Part shown: piece by piece, positions 45,164-56,195 of the stretch
Numbering within the stretch: position 1 is the stretch's first letter
Layout: the number at the start of each line of letters is the position of its first letter
Source: Stomorhina lunata
Lineage: Eukaryota > Arthropoda > Insecta > Diptera > Rhiniidae
DNA: 64,000 nt
Direction of reading: 5' to 3'
Assembly (NCBI GenBank): GCA_933228675.1
Contig: OW121740.1
Coordinates: forward strand, 6,265,442-6,329,441
Notes under the pieces: generated by a model
Seen by the model: only the letters and a program-made list of their open reading frames with translations
What the model was told of the DNA's origin: nothing
The model's database searches: none
Program-made: the position numbers and the translations under genes

Positions 45164-46608
45164 ATCATAAATTGCTTTTTGTGACGGACTGTGTGTCATC
45201 AGGTTAGTTTTAGTTAGTTATTATTATTAATCGTGCTACTCATTAATTTAATCTTATAACTGTTTTTACTCAATTTTAATTGTTTTCGCATTTTTTTACA
45301 TTTTATACTGTGAGACTTAATATTCGACTTTTATTATAGTTATTATTTTATAATTTTAATTATTTAATAATATATTCAATCACGATTTTAATTATTCATA
45401 TATTTTTCTCTACTTAAAGCGTTTTTTTTTTTATATTGATTGAAATATTTCAATCAAATTTATAGCAATGGGATAAAAGAAGTAAAAAACAATTGCAACA
45501 TAAGACGCATTTTAAAATTTATTTGTAAATTTAGAACATAATATATGACAACTGATAAATGTCTTTTTCAGAATGATGAAAGAAAAAATGTTTAGTACCA
45601 TGGTACAACTAGTTTTATTTGTACCATTAGTACTTTGTTTTTTAGTAATTTAAAATTATCATTCCAAATTTAAAAACTTTGAGATTCAAATAATGATTAG
45701 AAACGAAAAAATCATTCACGGCTTTAGAATATGAATTAATGTTAAATAATTTTACTAATAAAAACTGGACTAAATCATGAACAAAACTAATTAATAAAAT
45801 GTTTTCTTAATATAAAAATGTTTAACAAAACTATATTAGTAGTTATTAACTCATAATACAAAAATAAATAAGTCAAAAATTTACCAAAAAACGCGTGTTT
45901 TATTTATTTACTTATTTAAAATTGATATTACCATACAAACTTGTGGTCTTATTTCCGAATTGTTTAAATATAAACCTTAAACCTGATCTAAAAATACTCA
46001 ATTAACCTGACATTTTAAATCCTAGCTATCAATTAAAAAGGTAGTAGATTTATTTTAACATACATATAATACTTTTTTATTTATTTCATTTATTCTTATA
46101 TGTAATATAAAGCCTCCAAAGACCACAATAACAAGATTTCATAATAACGCCCGAGATCATACAATAATTCATAATTATAATTATTGACTTCCCAGCAGCA
46201 GTAAAAATATGAAAAAAAAAAAACTCGAGCATAATGTTTAGAATAATATAAAAATACCTTCTACTTAAGTTTACCAATATGCTCTACCTGATTTCTTAAT
46301 ATGTATTGTCATTTTACTAAGACGTTTGGGTTTGGTATATTTAAGTGAATAGGACTGTAAATTGCTTTAAAAAAATAAAATGTTCAAAGACCGGAAGTTT
46401 AATCCGTCTAAAAATTACTTATAATATTAAGAATTCTGATAAGGATTTTATTTGTACGTATCTTTTTTCTCTGCCTAAGGCAGCAAGAATTAATCTTCAT
46501 ATTCACATGTACATAAAATAAAAATATTAAATAAAATTTTTCTAACAAAATGCATAGTTAAAACTAAACTCGTAACAAATATTTAAGTATAATACGCCAT
46601 TAGAAATG
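45164..46608. other. Convergent 3' flanks of KLHL18 and thiamin pyrophosphokinase
   Basis: AT-rich untranslated and intergenic sequence. Candidate poly(A) signal AATAAA on the plus strand near 45,862. The minus-strand frame at 46,086-46,277 has no domain. No gene. Confidence 0.5.
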
Positions 46609-48021
46609 TCAATCATCACTAAAATTAAAAACACCCATTGACCATATTAGCGGGGTATAAGTTTCAATTTCTATCGAGCACTGGGCATATGTATTGGAAG
46701 TGCTGACCATACCGCCAAATTTTAAACAATTATTTTCTGAAAAGTAAGAACAATTTATAAAACAAGTTTTCTAATGAAAAATTTAATAGGCTAAATTATA
46801 TGCTACACCACCTTTCTAGTTATTTATTTATTTCAATAAAAAGATGCCGCAAGCCCATAGGGCCTATTTGGCTAATCGTTATCGTTATTAATGATATAGA
46901 AATTTCACAAAATTAAAAACAAGCGATTGAGTGACAAGAGTTTTACCTTATATACAAATATAGACCAATTTCCATACAATTTGGTGTACATATTTGGTAT
47001 AGCAATCAATATAATAAAATGTAAACCGATTTCGCCCAAATTTTGGAGTCCAATCTCTTTTCGTCATCGCGCAATCGTCTTAGAATATATGGATTAATAC
47101 TGATATTCTAAAATTTATCACTCAAACTTGGTTTTTAATTCAAAAGTCAATGCAAAGTGCAATTCTGTATATGATATATCCCAAATAACACAATAGAAAG
47201 TATTAAATTTCTACCAATTTATTTTTTTCCCAACGTGGTGTAGAATATAAAACATATACATTTACGAAGTGTAAAACTCACTTAAATTCCACTTTAAACC
47301 CGTGGTTGTTACATCATTAGCCTCTTGACCAACCGGCATTAAAGCGCACCATCTCTGTTCTTTCACCAGATTCGAGGGTATTGTTATGGAATGTTTGCCT
47401 GGCCTTATTAGCCATGTCAATGAATTGCCGCTTAAGAGATATATGTTAAAAAATTCTTGTTTATATTTAAATAGTGTATTAATATTAGCCATTATTTGAT
47501 CGAAACGTCCTGAAGTATTATGAAAGACAATAATATCTTGTATATGCCTATCCAACAACATGGGCTTGACTAATTCGACAGCCTTGCTGAAATCGGTAGC
47601 ATTTTGATCGGGAGTATGAATGTATTTTGTAACTTTGCTACTAAAATATTGTTTTGTTTTTTCAGTAATAGAGTCAAAATCACCTGATATCACATCGGGG
47701 GGACTAAGTGTGTTCTCAAGGTCTTTGTATAACTCAAGAAATTGGAGCCAACGATTACCGCCACCATCCACACAGCAACGGACACTTGCTTTTTTTAGTG
47801 AGCAAAGATGTTATACATTTAATCTCTAACAAAGTTAATAAAAAGTATGTCTTACCATTTTGCCAAAGCTCAGTGGTCACATGTTGTGGTAATTTGATTT
47901 CCCGGTTAAGTACTAAACATATATGACCATTTCCGACTTTATGTGGTTGCTCTATAATGTCTGAAGGATTCCATTCGTAAATCTTAGTAAGGCCACCATT
48001 TGTCCCATCATTATTGGACAT
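46609..48021 (-). CDS. TPK1: Thiamin pyrophosphokinase
   Basis: Converts thiamin and ATP to thiamin diphosphate and AMP in the cytosol (family knowledge). Exons on the minus strand: 48,021-47,856, 47,788-47,282 and 46,736-46,609; 266 aa. Exon 2 holds CVDGGGNR, ISGDFDSI and TPDQNATDFSKA (Mg/ATP site) and SGRFDQIM. Exon 2 looks as if it ends at a stop (47,262), but a donor (AATTTAA then GTGAGT) lies just inside it. A minus-strand exon 545 bp downstream, with acceptor TTTTCAG and the family-typical FGGMVSTSNTY and LIWSM, continues the frame after WNL and completes the thiamin-binding fold. An upstream in-frame ATG at 48,102 would add 27 residues; 48,021 has A at -3. Confidence 0.92.
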
Positions 48022-48637
48022 TATACTATTCTTATAATTACAATAATAAATTCTATTATTGTTAGTTAGGTTACGCCAAAATATAATTGTTTTTGTTTTC
48101 ATTAGTCGTATAAGGTAATTAAGAACAAAATACAGCTGTACAGAGATCAGAGCCTAACAGATAAAACGGCGAATAAAAGCTGCCGACATTGTACAACATA
48201 CCGTTATATTAAACGTTTCAAACACATATAGACGACCATTTGTTGCCCAAAACCATTTCAGTATAAAATTTGCAACAATAATTGAATTATATTAATTAGC
48301 CAATTTTTCATAAAAACAAATTTTGTCAACAAAAAAATTGGTGTAAAAAAATATCGCTTTCGAAGAGGATGCATAAGATTATAGTTCTTCTTAAAGTTTA
48401 ATTAAATGCAGATCTTTTGTTCATATTTTTTCTTTTTATTTCATTTTACTTTTTCTTTACAATTTAGCAAATCAAAGCCTAAAAATGACTAAATGTAACA
48501 ATATTTATACATATATGTATATATTGTCGATAGTATTTTAAATAGTAACACCTATCTACATTCAAATTAAAAAAAAGAAAACTAATAAATGCAACATTCC
48601 GTTAAAAAAAAAACTTATTAAACATTTCTACTTAGTT
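48022..48637. other. Spacer between two minus-strand genes
   Basis: Contains the thiamin pyrophosphokinase leader and promoter and the 3' end of the hydratase gene. ATACATATATGTATATAT near 48,509 is a short palindromic microsatellite. No gene. Confidence 0.5.
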
Positions 48638-49531
48638 CTATTCTCCTCTATAAACAGGTTTACGTTTTTCGGCAAAAGCTTGTAAACCTTCTAATCGATC
48701 CTTTGTGGGTATTACCTGAGCGTAGCATACCTCCTCTATGGAATAGCCGGTATTAAGATCAACTTGCATACCCTTATCTATGGCTAATTTAGCCATACGC
48801 ACACCAACAGGACCATTTGGCAGAATTTCTTCAGCCAATGCAACGGCTTTCTGGTAAGCAGCATCTTTGGTTTTATTTTGTGAGACTACATGATTAACAA
48901 TTCCCATTTCTTTCGCTGCATGACCATCGAAAACGCGAGCAGTAAATATAAGTTCCTTCGCCAATGAGGGCGATAGAATTCTGGGTAAACGTTGTGTGCC
49001 ACCAGCACCAGGTATAATTGCTAACTTAGTCTCTACTAAACCCATTTTTGTGCTATCTGTGGCAGTACGCATATCACAGGCCAAAGCCATTTCTAAACCA
49101 CCTCCAACAGCGGCTCCATCCAGAGCGGCAATTACTGGCATTGGCAACTGTTCAAGTGCAACGAAAAGTTCACGCAAACTAGTCACGAATGCACTGACGT
49201 CTTCTTGTTTCATGTTTTTACGCTCCTTTAAATCTGCTCCAGCACAGAAAATACCTGGAGTTAAAGATCTTAAAATCACTACACGAGACCCATTATCACG
49301 TTTAAGCTCAGATAAAATATCGGAGAACGTTTCCACTAAGCCACGACTCAAAGCATTTTTCGCCTCCGGACGATTAAGTCCTACAACAGTAATACCGGCC
49401 TGAGGGCCTTCCAAGCGCTGGAGAACAACTTCTTTACCAGTAGCCTGTACAGAATATTGAGATTTTGTTGCTGCAATTCTTGATGTTAAATAACGAGTTG
49501 TTTTAAATAAACTGGAAACAAAAATTGACAT
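48638..49531 (-). CDS. Auh: Enoyl-CoA hydratase family, AUH type (methylglutaconyl-CoA hydratase)
   Basis: AUH hydrates 3-methylglutaconyl-CoA in leucine breakdown in mitochondria and can bind AU-rich RNA (family knowledge). Single 297-aa frame without introns, the normal length. Residues 1 to about 30 are rich in R, S and T without acids (SLFKTTRYLTSRIAATKSQYS), a mitochondrial targeting style. Crotonase motifs follow: LNRPEAKNALS, the oxyanion-hole segment FCAGADLKERK, catalytic glutamate regions in GGGLEMALACD and the conserved LAIIPGAGGTQRLPR. C-terminus AEKRKPVYRGE is typical of AUH. Distinguishing AUH from other short enoyl-CoA hydratases rests on ADLKERKNM and this C-terminus. The long frame antisense at 48,996-49,403 is a shadow. 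Confidence 0.93.
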   Translation of the reverse strand: MSIFVSSLFKTTRYLTSRIAATKSQYSVQATGKEVVLQRLEGPQAGITVVGLNRPEAKNALSRGLVETFSDILSELKRDNGSRVVILRSLTPGIFCAGADLKERKNMKQEDVSAFVTSLRELFVALEQLPMPVIAALDGAAVGGGLEMALACDMRTATDSTKMGLVETKLAIIPGAGGTQRLPRILSPSLAKELIFTARVFDGHAAKEMGIVNHVVSQNKTKDAAYQKAVALAEEILPNGPVGVRMAKLAIDKGMQVDLNTGYSIEEVCYAQVIPTKDRLEGLQAFAEKRKPVYRGE

Positions 49532-49710
49532 GATTTTGGAAGACAGGCACTATTCAATTGGAGTTAATTTGGCAAATGGTTATAAAACAGAAAACACCGA
49601 ATGGGAGCAACAGTCATCAGCTGTTTGTTTATGCGTGGTACCGGATCAAAACATTAGAGCAGCAGAAAATTATTCTGTCGGCGTTAGGAAAATCGAATAT
49701 TTTTTTTTCA
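49532..49710. promoter_or_regulatory. Upstream region of the hydratase gene, possibly divergent
   Basis: Holds the hydratase promoter (minus). On the plus strand a polypyrimidine acceptor (TTTTTTTTCAG) ends at 49,710, so a plus-strand leader exon may also start in this region. Confidence 0.35.
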
Positions 49711-49822
49711 GATATGGCAGCATCTACATATTTATTGCGTCCTACATTATTTTATGAATCATTTTTTTCTTTTATCGAGCCCTTAGATGAAAATAATCGT
49801 AAACGAAGCAAAAATATTGAAC
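49711..49822 (+). CDS. Candidate coding exon of an unidentified plus-strand gene
   Basis: 112 bp flanked by a good acceptor (TTTTTTTTCAG) and a consensus donor (GAAC then GTAAGC). With the ATG at 49,714 it encodes about 36 residues: a hydrophobic start (MAASTYLLRPTLFYESFF) then a basic helix (DENNRKRSKNIER). The latter vaguely recalls the N-terminal helix of G-protein alpha subunits, but I cannot identify it. No following exon was found before the transposons at 50.3-56.7 kb, so it is either a false exon or the 5' end of a gene with a long intron or one broken by insertions. Confidence 0.25.
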
Positions 49823-50297
49823 GTAAGCTACAAAAAATCTTAATTTAACAAAAATGGGCTATGTTTTAGTACATAACATTTTTGTTCTTTGTTTGCTACT
49901 AATTATTTTTTTTCCGAATTGTTTTGAAGTTATGGTGCAAAGTATTGTGTGTGAAGTTTTTGAGTTTCAATTCAATAATTTTTAAACTACTGGGCAAATT
50001 GTGGCGCAATGTGCAGAAATTGGCAAATTAGTAGTTGGAGTTTTTGACCAATTTTTAAAAACATGTCTATTTTTAGCACAGTTTCCTCTATAGCGGGCAT
50101 ACCCCTTGTTTGTTAGATCTTTTGGTCCGTATAATTTTTGCAAATACAAACCTATCGAAACAATTTTTACACGTTCGAAAACTACTTAAGAAAGAAAATT
50201 ATGCTTACTGTACCGCGCTATCTCTAATAGTTTAAAAGATATTTAATAGAATGTCGTTTACGATTATTTCAATCTCGATATTGTTTTGAATAAAAAT
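49823..50297. other. Intergenic DNA, no gene seen
   Basis: No exon recognised. Somewhat less repetitive than the surrounding DNA. Confidence 0.4.
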
Positions 50298-50913
50298 GGT
50301 TATCCATTTTTTCATCATATTTCTTTTTTATTATAAAGTTTGAACGTTGACATTTTTAAATGACCACCACGCGAAATGCATTGATTCTTTTGAGGTAATT
50401 TCGACCACTTTTTGACATATATTGGGCAGTAATTATGGCTAAAAATAACTTGACGAATGTTGGTTTTTAAGTGCTCAAGGGTTAAAGGTTTATCTGCATA
50501 AACACGGTCTTTCACGTAGCCCCACAAAAAGTCTTGTGTGGCATGAGGCACCGTCTTGTTGAAACCACATATCTCCAAGTCGTATTCTTCAATAGCTCCG
50601 AATTCACGGAATCTACACATTTGGATCTTCGGCAACACTTTCACTTACAGCAACGATATTTTCAGCGGAACGAGCGAAACGATGATGCAGAGGTCTTACA
50701 ATATTTGTAACCGCTCCAGTCTCTTCAAATTTCTTCACATTTTGATCATTTTTATGCGTTGTGTGATAATTTTTATGGGTTGTGTGAAACTTAAGCGATC
50801 CATTTTCATCAATGTCAGACATTCAACTGAAAAGAAAAAAATTGGTTTAACAACTTAGTTTGACAGACATCGAATTCTAGTATTATACTTTGAAACCACG
50901 AAATGGATAACCC
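50298..50913 (-). mobile_element. IS630/Tc1-mariner-type transposon, internally deleted, copy 2
   Basis: Same family as 11,859-12,810, on the minus strand. The minus-strand left end GGGTTATCCATTTCGTGG matches that copy. N-terminal fragment 50,822-50,613 (MSDIDENGSLKF, then VRPLHHRFARSAENI, HTH region) is followed directly, in another frame, by FREFGAIEEYDLEICGFN and LWGYVKDRVYADKPLTLEHL at about 50,620-50,330. The region with the first two catalytic aspartates is deleted. Not functional. Confidence 0.82.
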
Positions 50914-51049
50914 CATGGCAGAACTACACTAGGTAAAATCACTAGGGAGAGTTGTCAATTTCTTAGACCCTGTAATGTCAAGAAAGCAGAATGAAAGTCG
51001 AAGTAAAAGAAAATATTGAATAACTTGAATTTGAAATTTGCACCGCGCA

Positions 51050-51297
51050 AGTTATGATAATGTAATAATATTTAGTACTTATCATCACTATTAAAAATAT
51101 CAATGTATCATCTCTATATCACTCTATAAAAATTACTGTTAAAACTTGTTTTCATATTTTAAGTATTATCATTCGTGTATATATGATTTTCGATTTTGTT
51201 ACATGTAATTCATTCTTATAAGTACTCTCGATCAATAAAGTTAATTTTGTTTTTGAAGAAGAAATTAAAAGTTGTTTGTAATTTAAATTACATAACT
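51050..51297 (+). repeat. 5' LTR (248 bp)
   Basis: Begins AGTTATGATAATG and ends AAATTACATAACT with 6-bp inverted tips. Contains a TATA-like CTCTATAAAAATT near 51,123 and a poly(A) signal AATAAA near 51,233. Confidence 0.95.
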
Positions 51298-51312
51298 GGC
51301 GCAGTCTTAAAA
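51297..51312 (+). promoter_or_regulatory. Primer-binding site
   Basis: TGGCGCAGTC begins at the last base of the 5' LTR. TGG pairs with the tRNA CCA end; the GCGCAGTC run fits tRNA-Ser as used by several fly gypsy-type elements (recalled, not checked). Confidence 0.7.
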
Positions 51313-51862
51313 CGAACCGAAATTTTCATTTAAATGAAATAAATAACTAAAGTTATTAAAAAAAAAAATAAAATATAAAACTCTTTTAAATTAATTAAAA
51401 GAACTATGATTATCAGCTAAATGTTAAAAATATAAAATATTGTGAAAACATTTTATGCTATTACAAAAAATTTAAAACCCAAGAACAACTGAATAAAAAG
51501 CAAATATAATAAATATAATATTTAATTATTAATAATTAGCTAAAGAATTAAACTTAAGAAAAAAAATTATTTTCATAAAATAAAATATGAAAAATAATAA
51601 CTGTTTAACTACTTGAATCAAAACCTGTTCTTTTTCTTTAATTAACAAAAATATTAATAAAAAAATATTAAAAATATTAATAAATATTATATTAAAGTGT
51701 GACAATTGAAAAAAAACATTAAAAGAAAGTGATAAAGAAAGAACTACATAAATAAAGTATAATTAAAAATCAAGGTCACTTACAAAACCAATAACAAACA
51801 AATTTCAATTGCATAAAATAACAAAACAAAAGTAATTTTTAACAACAATAAAAATAATAATC

Positions 51863-52801
51863 ATGCAGTCGAGCTGGCAATTATCGATGAACGATATTTT
51901 AAAAGATGCTCAAAGAATTCATGAGTATCGTGGTGATGACTCTTACGCTCTTACATCATTTTTAAGAGAAGTGGAAAGCGTTTTTGCTCTTGTAAACTCT
52001 AATGATGACGTAAAAAAATATATTTATCAAAGAGTAATATTAAATAAACTACAAGGTGAAGCTCTTCATGTGATGCGAACTTTGGGGCCAAATCCAAACT
52101 GGGGAGATGTGAAGGAAGCACTTATATGCAACTTTGGAGTAAAGGAGTCATATCATCAATTATACCAAGAGGCTTTTGAGGCAAGAAATTTTAATATTGA
52201 AAATTATTATAATAAATTAGTAAATATTTTATGTAAAGTAAATGAGAAATATGAATATGATAGTAATAAACCTATAGAATTTAGCCCAGAACATTCAGAA
52301 AAGATAATTTTAAAAACCTTTATAAACAATATTGATGTAAATTTAGCTTCAGTAGTTATTAACAGAAATATTACTAAAATTAGAGATGCTTATAATCTAC
52401 TTAAGTTAGAGGGTTTAATAAGAGTTAATAATAATAATAAAAAAAATGTAAAATGTTATGAAAATACTAATGACCATGGTACTTCGTCAGAAAAATTTAA
52501 TAAAAGTAATAAAAGATTTTCTAATGAAAATAATAATTCTCCTAATGGAAATTCTAGATGTACATTTTCTAATTCACAGTGTAACAGAAATAGTTCTTAT
52601 AGCCTAAATAACTCGGATAATGTACAAAGACACAATAGTCCAAGTACAAGTTATAATGCTGGTAGTTCTCAACGAACATACCAGTCAAGAAATTATAGTT
52701 CTAACATGGAAGTTGATCATATTGAAGAAGTTGATGATAATTCTATTAGTGAAGAACAAATAAATTTTCACATGGCGGGCCACATAAATCACTACCAATA
52801 G
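51863..52801 (+). CDS. gag: Gag protein of the LTR retrotransposon
   Basis: 312-aa structural protein that packages the element's RNA. The N-terminal two thirds look like a gypsy-type capsid domain (helical, FLREVESVFALV, GEALHVMRTL, YHQLYQEAF). The C-terminal third is rich in N and S with no CCHC zinc knuckle. The gag frame ends at TAG 52,799-52,801, overlapping the start of the pol frame. Confidence 0.9.
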   Translation: MQSSWQLSMNDILKDAQRIHEYRGDDSYALTSFLREVESVFALVNSNDDVKKYIYQRVILNKLQGEALHVMRTLGPNPNWGDVKEALICNFGVKESYHQLYQEAFEARNFNIENYYNKLVNILCKVNEKYEYDSNKPIEFSPEHSEKIILKTFINNIDVNLASVVINRNITKIRDAYNLLKLEGLIRVNNNNKKNVKCYENTNDHGTSSEKFNKSNKRFSNENNNSPNGNSRCTFSNSQCNRNSSYSLNNSDNVQRHNSPSTSYNAGSSQRTYQSRNYSSNMEVDHIEEVDDNSISEEQINFHMAGHINHYQ

Positions 52802-55800
52802 TAAAACTTACTATCGGTAATGAAAAAATTAACACACTTGTTGATACTGGCGCAACAACTTCCGTTTTAGATCTTAATAAATTACCTCAATACGAAAGAT
52901 TGCGATTGAAAACACCGATTTATTTCTCATCCTTAAATGGTAAAGTAAGTGTTAAGGAAGAGATAATTACAAAATTACCTCTAGAATTCAATGAAAACGC
53001 AACAATGTCATGGAAGTTGATAAAGTTTGAGGGAAAACAGTTTGATGCAATTTTAGGTCAAAATATTTTAAAACCATTAGGGGCAATTGTCAACATGGAA
53101 AATGAAACTTTAGAAATAAATGGAAGTACAATAAAATTTATGAAATATTGTCCTTACCATCCGGATGAGATTTTTCAGTTAGAAACTATAAATATTAATG
53201 TAAAAGTATTAGATAACTTGTTTGAAGGATTAAATAATGAGGAAAAGTCAGCATTAGATGATATTTTAATTTCTAATAGTGATCTAATTTATTTGGATGA
53301 ACAGAATTTAGATTTTACTAATGTTATTCAACATGAGATCAAAACAGTTAATGATCGTCCGGTGTATATGAAAATGTATCGGTATCCACATGTACATGAG
53401 AAAGAAATTTGTAAACAAATTGACCTTATGTTAAAACAGGGTATTATAAGGGAGAGTAATTCGCCTTATAATAGTCCTTTATGGATCGTACCAAAAAAAG
53501 TGGACAATTCTGGGGAAAAGAAATGGAGGATAGTTATAGACTATCGGAAATTAAACGAAATAACAATAGACGACAAATTCCCTATTCCTAATATAGACAA
53601 TATATTAGATAAATTAGGTCGAGCACAATATTTTTCCACCATCGATTTGGCAAAGGGTTTTCACCAAATTCTTGTGAAGGAAGAAGACAGGTCGAAAACA
53701 GCCTTTTCTACACCATACGGTCACTACGAGTTTAATCGAATGCCTTTTGGCTTAAAGAACGCACCAGCAACCTTTCAAAGGCTGATTAACTCGGTACTTC
53801 GTGAATATATTAACAAGATATGTGTTGTTTATTTGGACGACATTTTGATATTTTCAACAAGTTTTCAAGAACATCTTGTTAATATAAAAAAAGTGTTTGA
53901 AAAGTTAAGGGAAGCAAATCTTAAAATACAAATTAACAAGTGTAAATTTTTCTCAAAAGAAACATTATATTTAGGACATATTTTGACTTCACAGGGTGTT
54001 AAGCCTAATCCCGCATTGGTTGATTCGATCCTGAAGCTTAAGCTTCCTAATACTGTTAAGGCAATCAAATCATTTTTAGGTGCCACAGGATATTATCGAA
54101 AATTTATAAGGGATTATGCTAAAGTTGCTTACCCTTTGATTAAGTATTTAAAAAAAGATGCCAAATTAGACACTAATGACCCCAATTTTATTAATTCTTT
54201 CGAAAAATTGAAAAAGATAATAACCGAACCCCCTGTGCTTAAATTTCCTGACTTTACTAAATCGTTCCAACTAGTGACTGATGCAAGTTTAAATGCTCTT
54301 GGTGCTGTTTTGCAACAAAGCGGTCATCCTATTTGTTTTGCAAGCCGCACTCTAAATGACCACGAAAGAAATTACTCTGCTACAGAGAAAGAGCTGCTAG
54401 CGATTGTTTGGGCTACTAACTATTTTAGGCCTTATTTGTACGGAGTTAAATTCGAAATCCTCTCCGACCATCAACCTTTAAGATGGCTGTTTGTAAAGTC
54501 ACAATGTAAAGAGTTAAACCCTAGGCTTTATAGATGGATTACAAAACTAAGCGACTTTAACCTAACTGTTAATTATTTGAAGGGAAAAGACAATCAAATT
54601 GCAGATTTTCTCAGCAGAATTGATAATAATTCTGGTGATATTAATGTCTTAAATACTTCCTCATCATCCTCTCTATACAATAATATTGATGATTGTGTAA
54701 CCATTCATTCTCAAAGGGAGGAAAGTCAAAATCATATACCGATTTTGGATACAGTAGTAAACAGGTTTAAAACGCAGCTGATTTTAACTGATAATAAGAC
54801 TAGAGAGGTTATGAAAGTTAATGGAAATAAAAAAATCTACATTAGTTCTTCCGATTTAGAGAATGACCTTGAAAGTATATTGTTACGAAATTTAGACAAA
54901 GGAAAAATTGGAATTTTTACGGAACTTAGTGATAATAAATACAATATTGTACAACAGAAAATTATCAATTTATTTGATGGCAATAACTCAATTAAATTTG
55001 TAAGATGTTCCTATAATGCCATGGATATGACCTCTGAAAACGAAACATATAAACAAATACACAATTATCATAGAAATGAAACAGGTCATACTGGTATCAG
55101 TGAGAACTATGAAGGCCTAAAAAGAATTATATATTATCCAAACCTTAAAACCTTAATACAAAAGTACGTAGATAATTGTGATACCTGCAATCGATCAAAA
55201 TTTAATCGTAATCCTATAAGGCCAAAATTTAAATTGAGCGAAACTCCAAATGATATTAACCAGATAATCCACATGGATATTTATACGAATTCCAAATTCA
55301 ATTTTCTTACTTTTTTAGATAAATTTTCAAAATTTGCAACAGCCTTTTATTTAGAAGATAGAACCAACCAGACTATAATCGAAAAGTTAAGATTATACAA
55401 GTCTTTAAAAGGCCAGTTCGGTAAACTGATTACAGACAATGAGTTTAAAAGCGTCAATATTAAAGAATATTTAAGGAATGAGAATATAGAATTACATTTG
55501 GTAAAAGCAAATAGTCATACAGGAAACTCCGATATTGAGAGGTTTCATAATACACTTTGTGAGAAAATTAGAATTTTAACTATTGAGGAACCATCACTGG
55601 GAATAAAAGATAAGATGAGTAAATCAATTGAGTATTACAACAATAGTTATCATTCAGTATTAAAAGAAAAGCCGATTAAAGTTGAAAAAGGGTATTGTGA
55701 TAAAAACAAAATTTATGAAATAATGATTGAAAATAAAAATCAATATATAAATAAAAGGAATAGTAATAGAGAAGAATATACTGAAAGGAGAGAAAAAGGT

Positions 55801-55935
55801 TACATAAAAAATTACCAGTCATTAAGGCATAAAGAACAACCTAAGTTTAGATTAAGTGATTTACAAAATGTACATAACTCAAATATAAAAAGAGAAACGA
55901 AGTATAATGGTGTTTTAAATATGAATAATGTTTAA
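52753..55935 (+). CDS. pol: Pol polyprotein (protease, RT, RNase H, integrase)
   Basis: About 1060 codons in the -1 frame relative to gag; made by frameshift, so there is no own start (the first ATG at 52,900 lies after the protease active site). Domains in order: aspartic protease with DTGA at 52,843; reverse transcriptase with YLDD at 53,830; RNase H with TDAS near 54,280 and the SDHQPLRWL block; integrase zinc finger HxxH..CxxC (near 55,060-55,185) and DDE core (D near 55,276, D in TDNEF, E in DIERFH). The C-terminus lacks an obvious chromodomain. All catalytic residues I can name are present; no stops or frame breaks. Confidence 0.95.
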   Translation, partial: RTNKFSHGGPHKSLPIVKLTIGNEKINTLVDTGATTSVLDLNKLPQYERLRLKTPIYFSSLNGKVSVKEEIITKLPLEFNENATMSWKLIKFEGKQFDAILGQNILKPLGAIVNMENETLEINGSTIKFMKYCPYHPDEIFQLETININVKVLDNLFEGLNNEEKSALDDILISNSDLIYLDEQNLDFTNVIQHEIKTVNDRPVYMKMYRYPHVHEKEICKQIDLMLKQGIIRESNSPYNSPLWIVPKKVDNSGEKKWRIVIDYRKLNEITIDDKFPIPNIDNILDKLGRAQYFSTIDLAKGFHQILVKEEDRSKTAFSTPYGHYEFNRMPFGLKNAPATFQRLINSVLREYINKICVVYLDDILIFSTSFQEHLVNIKKVFEKLREANLKIQINKCKFFSKETLYLGHILTSQGVKPNPALVDSILKLKLPNTVKAIKSFLGATGYYRKFIRDYAKVAYPLIKYLKKDAKLDTNDPNFINSFEKLKKIITEPPVLKFPDFTKSFQLVTDASLNALGAVLQQSGHPICFASRTLNDHERNYSATEKELLAIVWATNYFRPYLYGVKFEILSDHQPLRWLFVKSQCKELNPRLYRWITKLSDFNLTVNYLKGKDNQIADFLSRIDNNSGDINVLNTSSSSSLYNNIDDCVTIHSQREESQNHIPILDTVVNRFKTQLILTDNKTREVMKVNGNKKIYISSSDLENDLESILLRNLDKGKIGIFTELSDNKYNIVQQKIINLFDGNNSIKFVRCSYNAMDMTSENETYKQIHNYHRNETGHTGISENYEGLKRIIYYPNLKTLIQKYVDNCDTCNRSKFNRNPIRPKFKLSETPNDINQIIHMDIYTNSKFNFLTFLDKFSKFATAFYLEDRTNQTIIEKLRLYKSLKGQFGKLITDNEFKSVNIKEYLRNENIELHLVKANSHTGNSDIERFHNTLCEKIRILTIEEPSLGIKDKMSKSIEYYNNSYHSVLKEKPIKVEKGYCDKNKIYEIMIENKNQYINKRNSNREEYTERREKGYIKNYQSLRHKEQPKFRLSDLQNVHNSNIKRETKYNGVLNMNNV
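52762..52768 (+). promoter_or_regulatory. Predicted -1 ribosomal frameshift site
   Basis: Heptamer A AAT TTT fits the X XXY YYZ slippery pattern in the gag frame, and lies in the 49-nt overlap where pol (a -1 frame) opens at 52,753 and gag closes at 52,801. GGCGGGCC a few bases downstream could support a stem. Confidence 0.7.
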
Positions 55936-56185
55936 AAATATTTATATAATAGTAATGATATTTTGAACTTTTTTACCTATCTAGTTATTTAGAGTTAATG
56001 AAAAATATTGAATTATTTAATTAAAAATATGTACATATGTATATAAGTATTTATCTTATAAAACAATAGTTTAAAAAAAAATTCATTATAATTTTAATTC
56101 AAACTTTTTGTTTCCAAATATTTATAAACAATTGTTACTTAATTTTTTCTATATTTCTATAAACTCTGGAGAGTTTCTTATCTTT

Positions 56186-56195
56186 GTGGGGGAGC
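56186..56195 (+). promoter_or_regulatory. Polypurine tract
   Basis: GTGGGGGAGC directly before the 3' LTR, the site of plus-strand DNA priming in LTR elements. It is short and contains one T and a final C. Confidence 0.7.

Noticed and set aside
47262..47281. Stop of thiamin pyrophosphokinase at 47,262
   Set aside because: A GTGAGT donor precedes it and the family C-terminus is found in a third exon.
48996..49403. 135-residue plus-strand frame
   Set aside because: Antisense shadow of the enoyl-CoA hydratase gene.
55936..56195. A small env or third gene in the LTR element
   Set aside because: Only about 260 bp of AT-rich sequence with stops in all frames before the 3' LTR.
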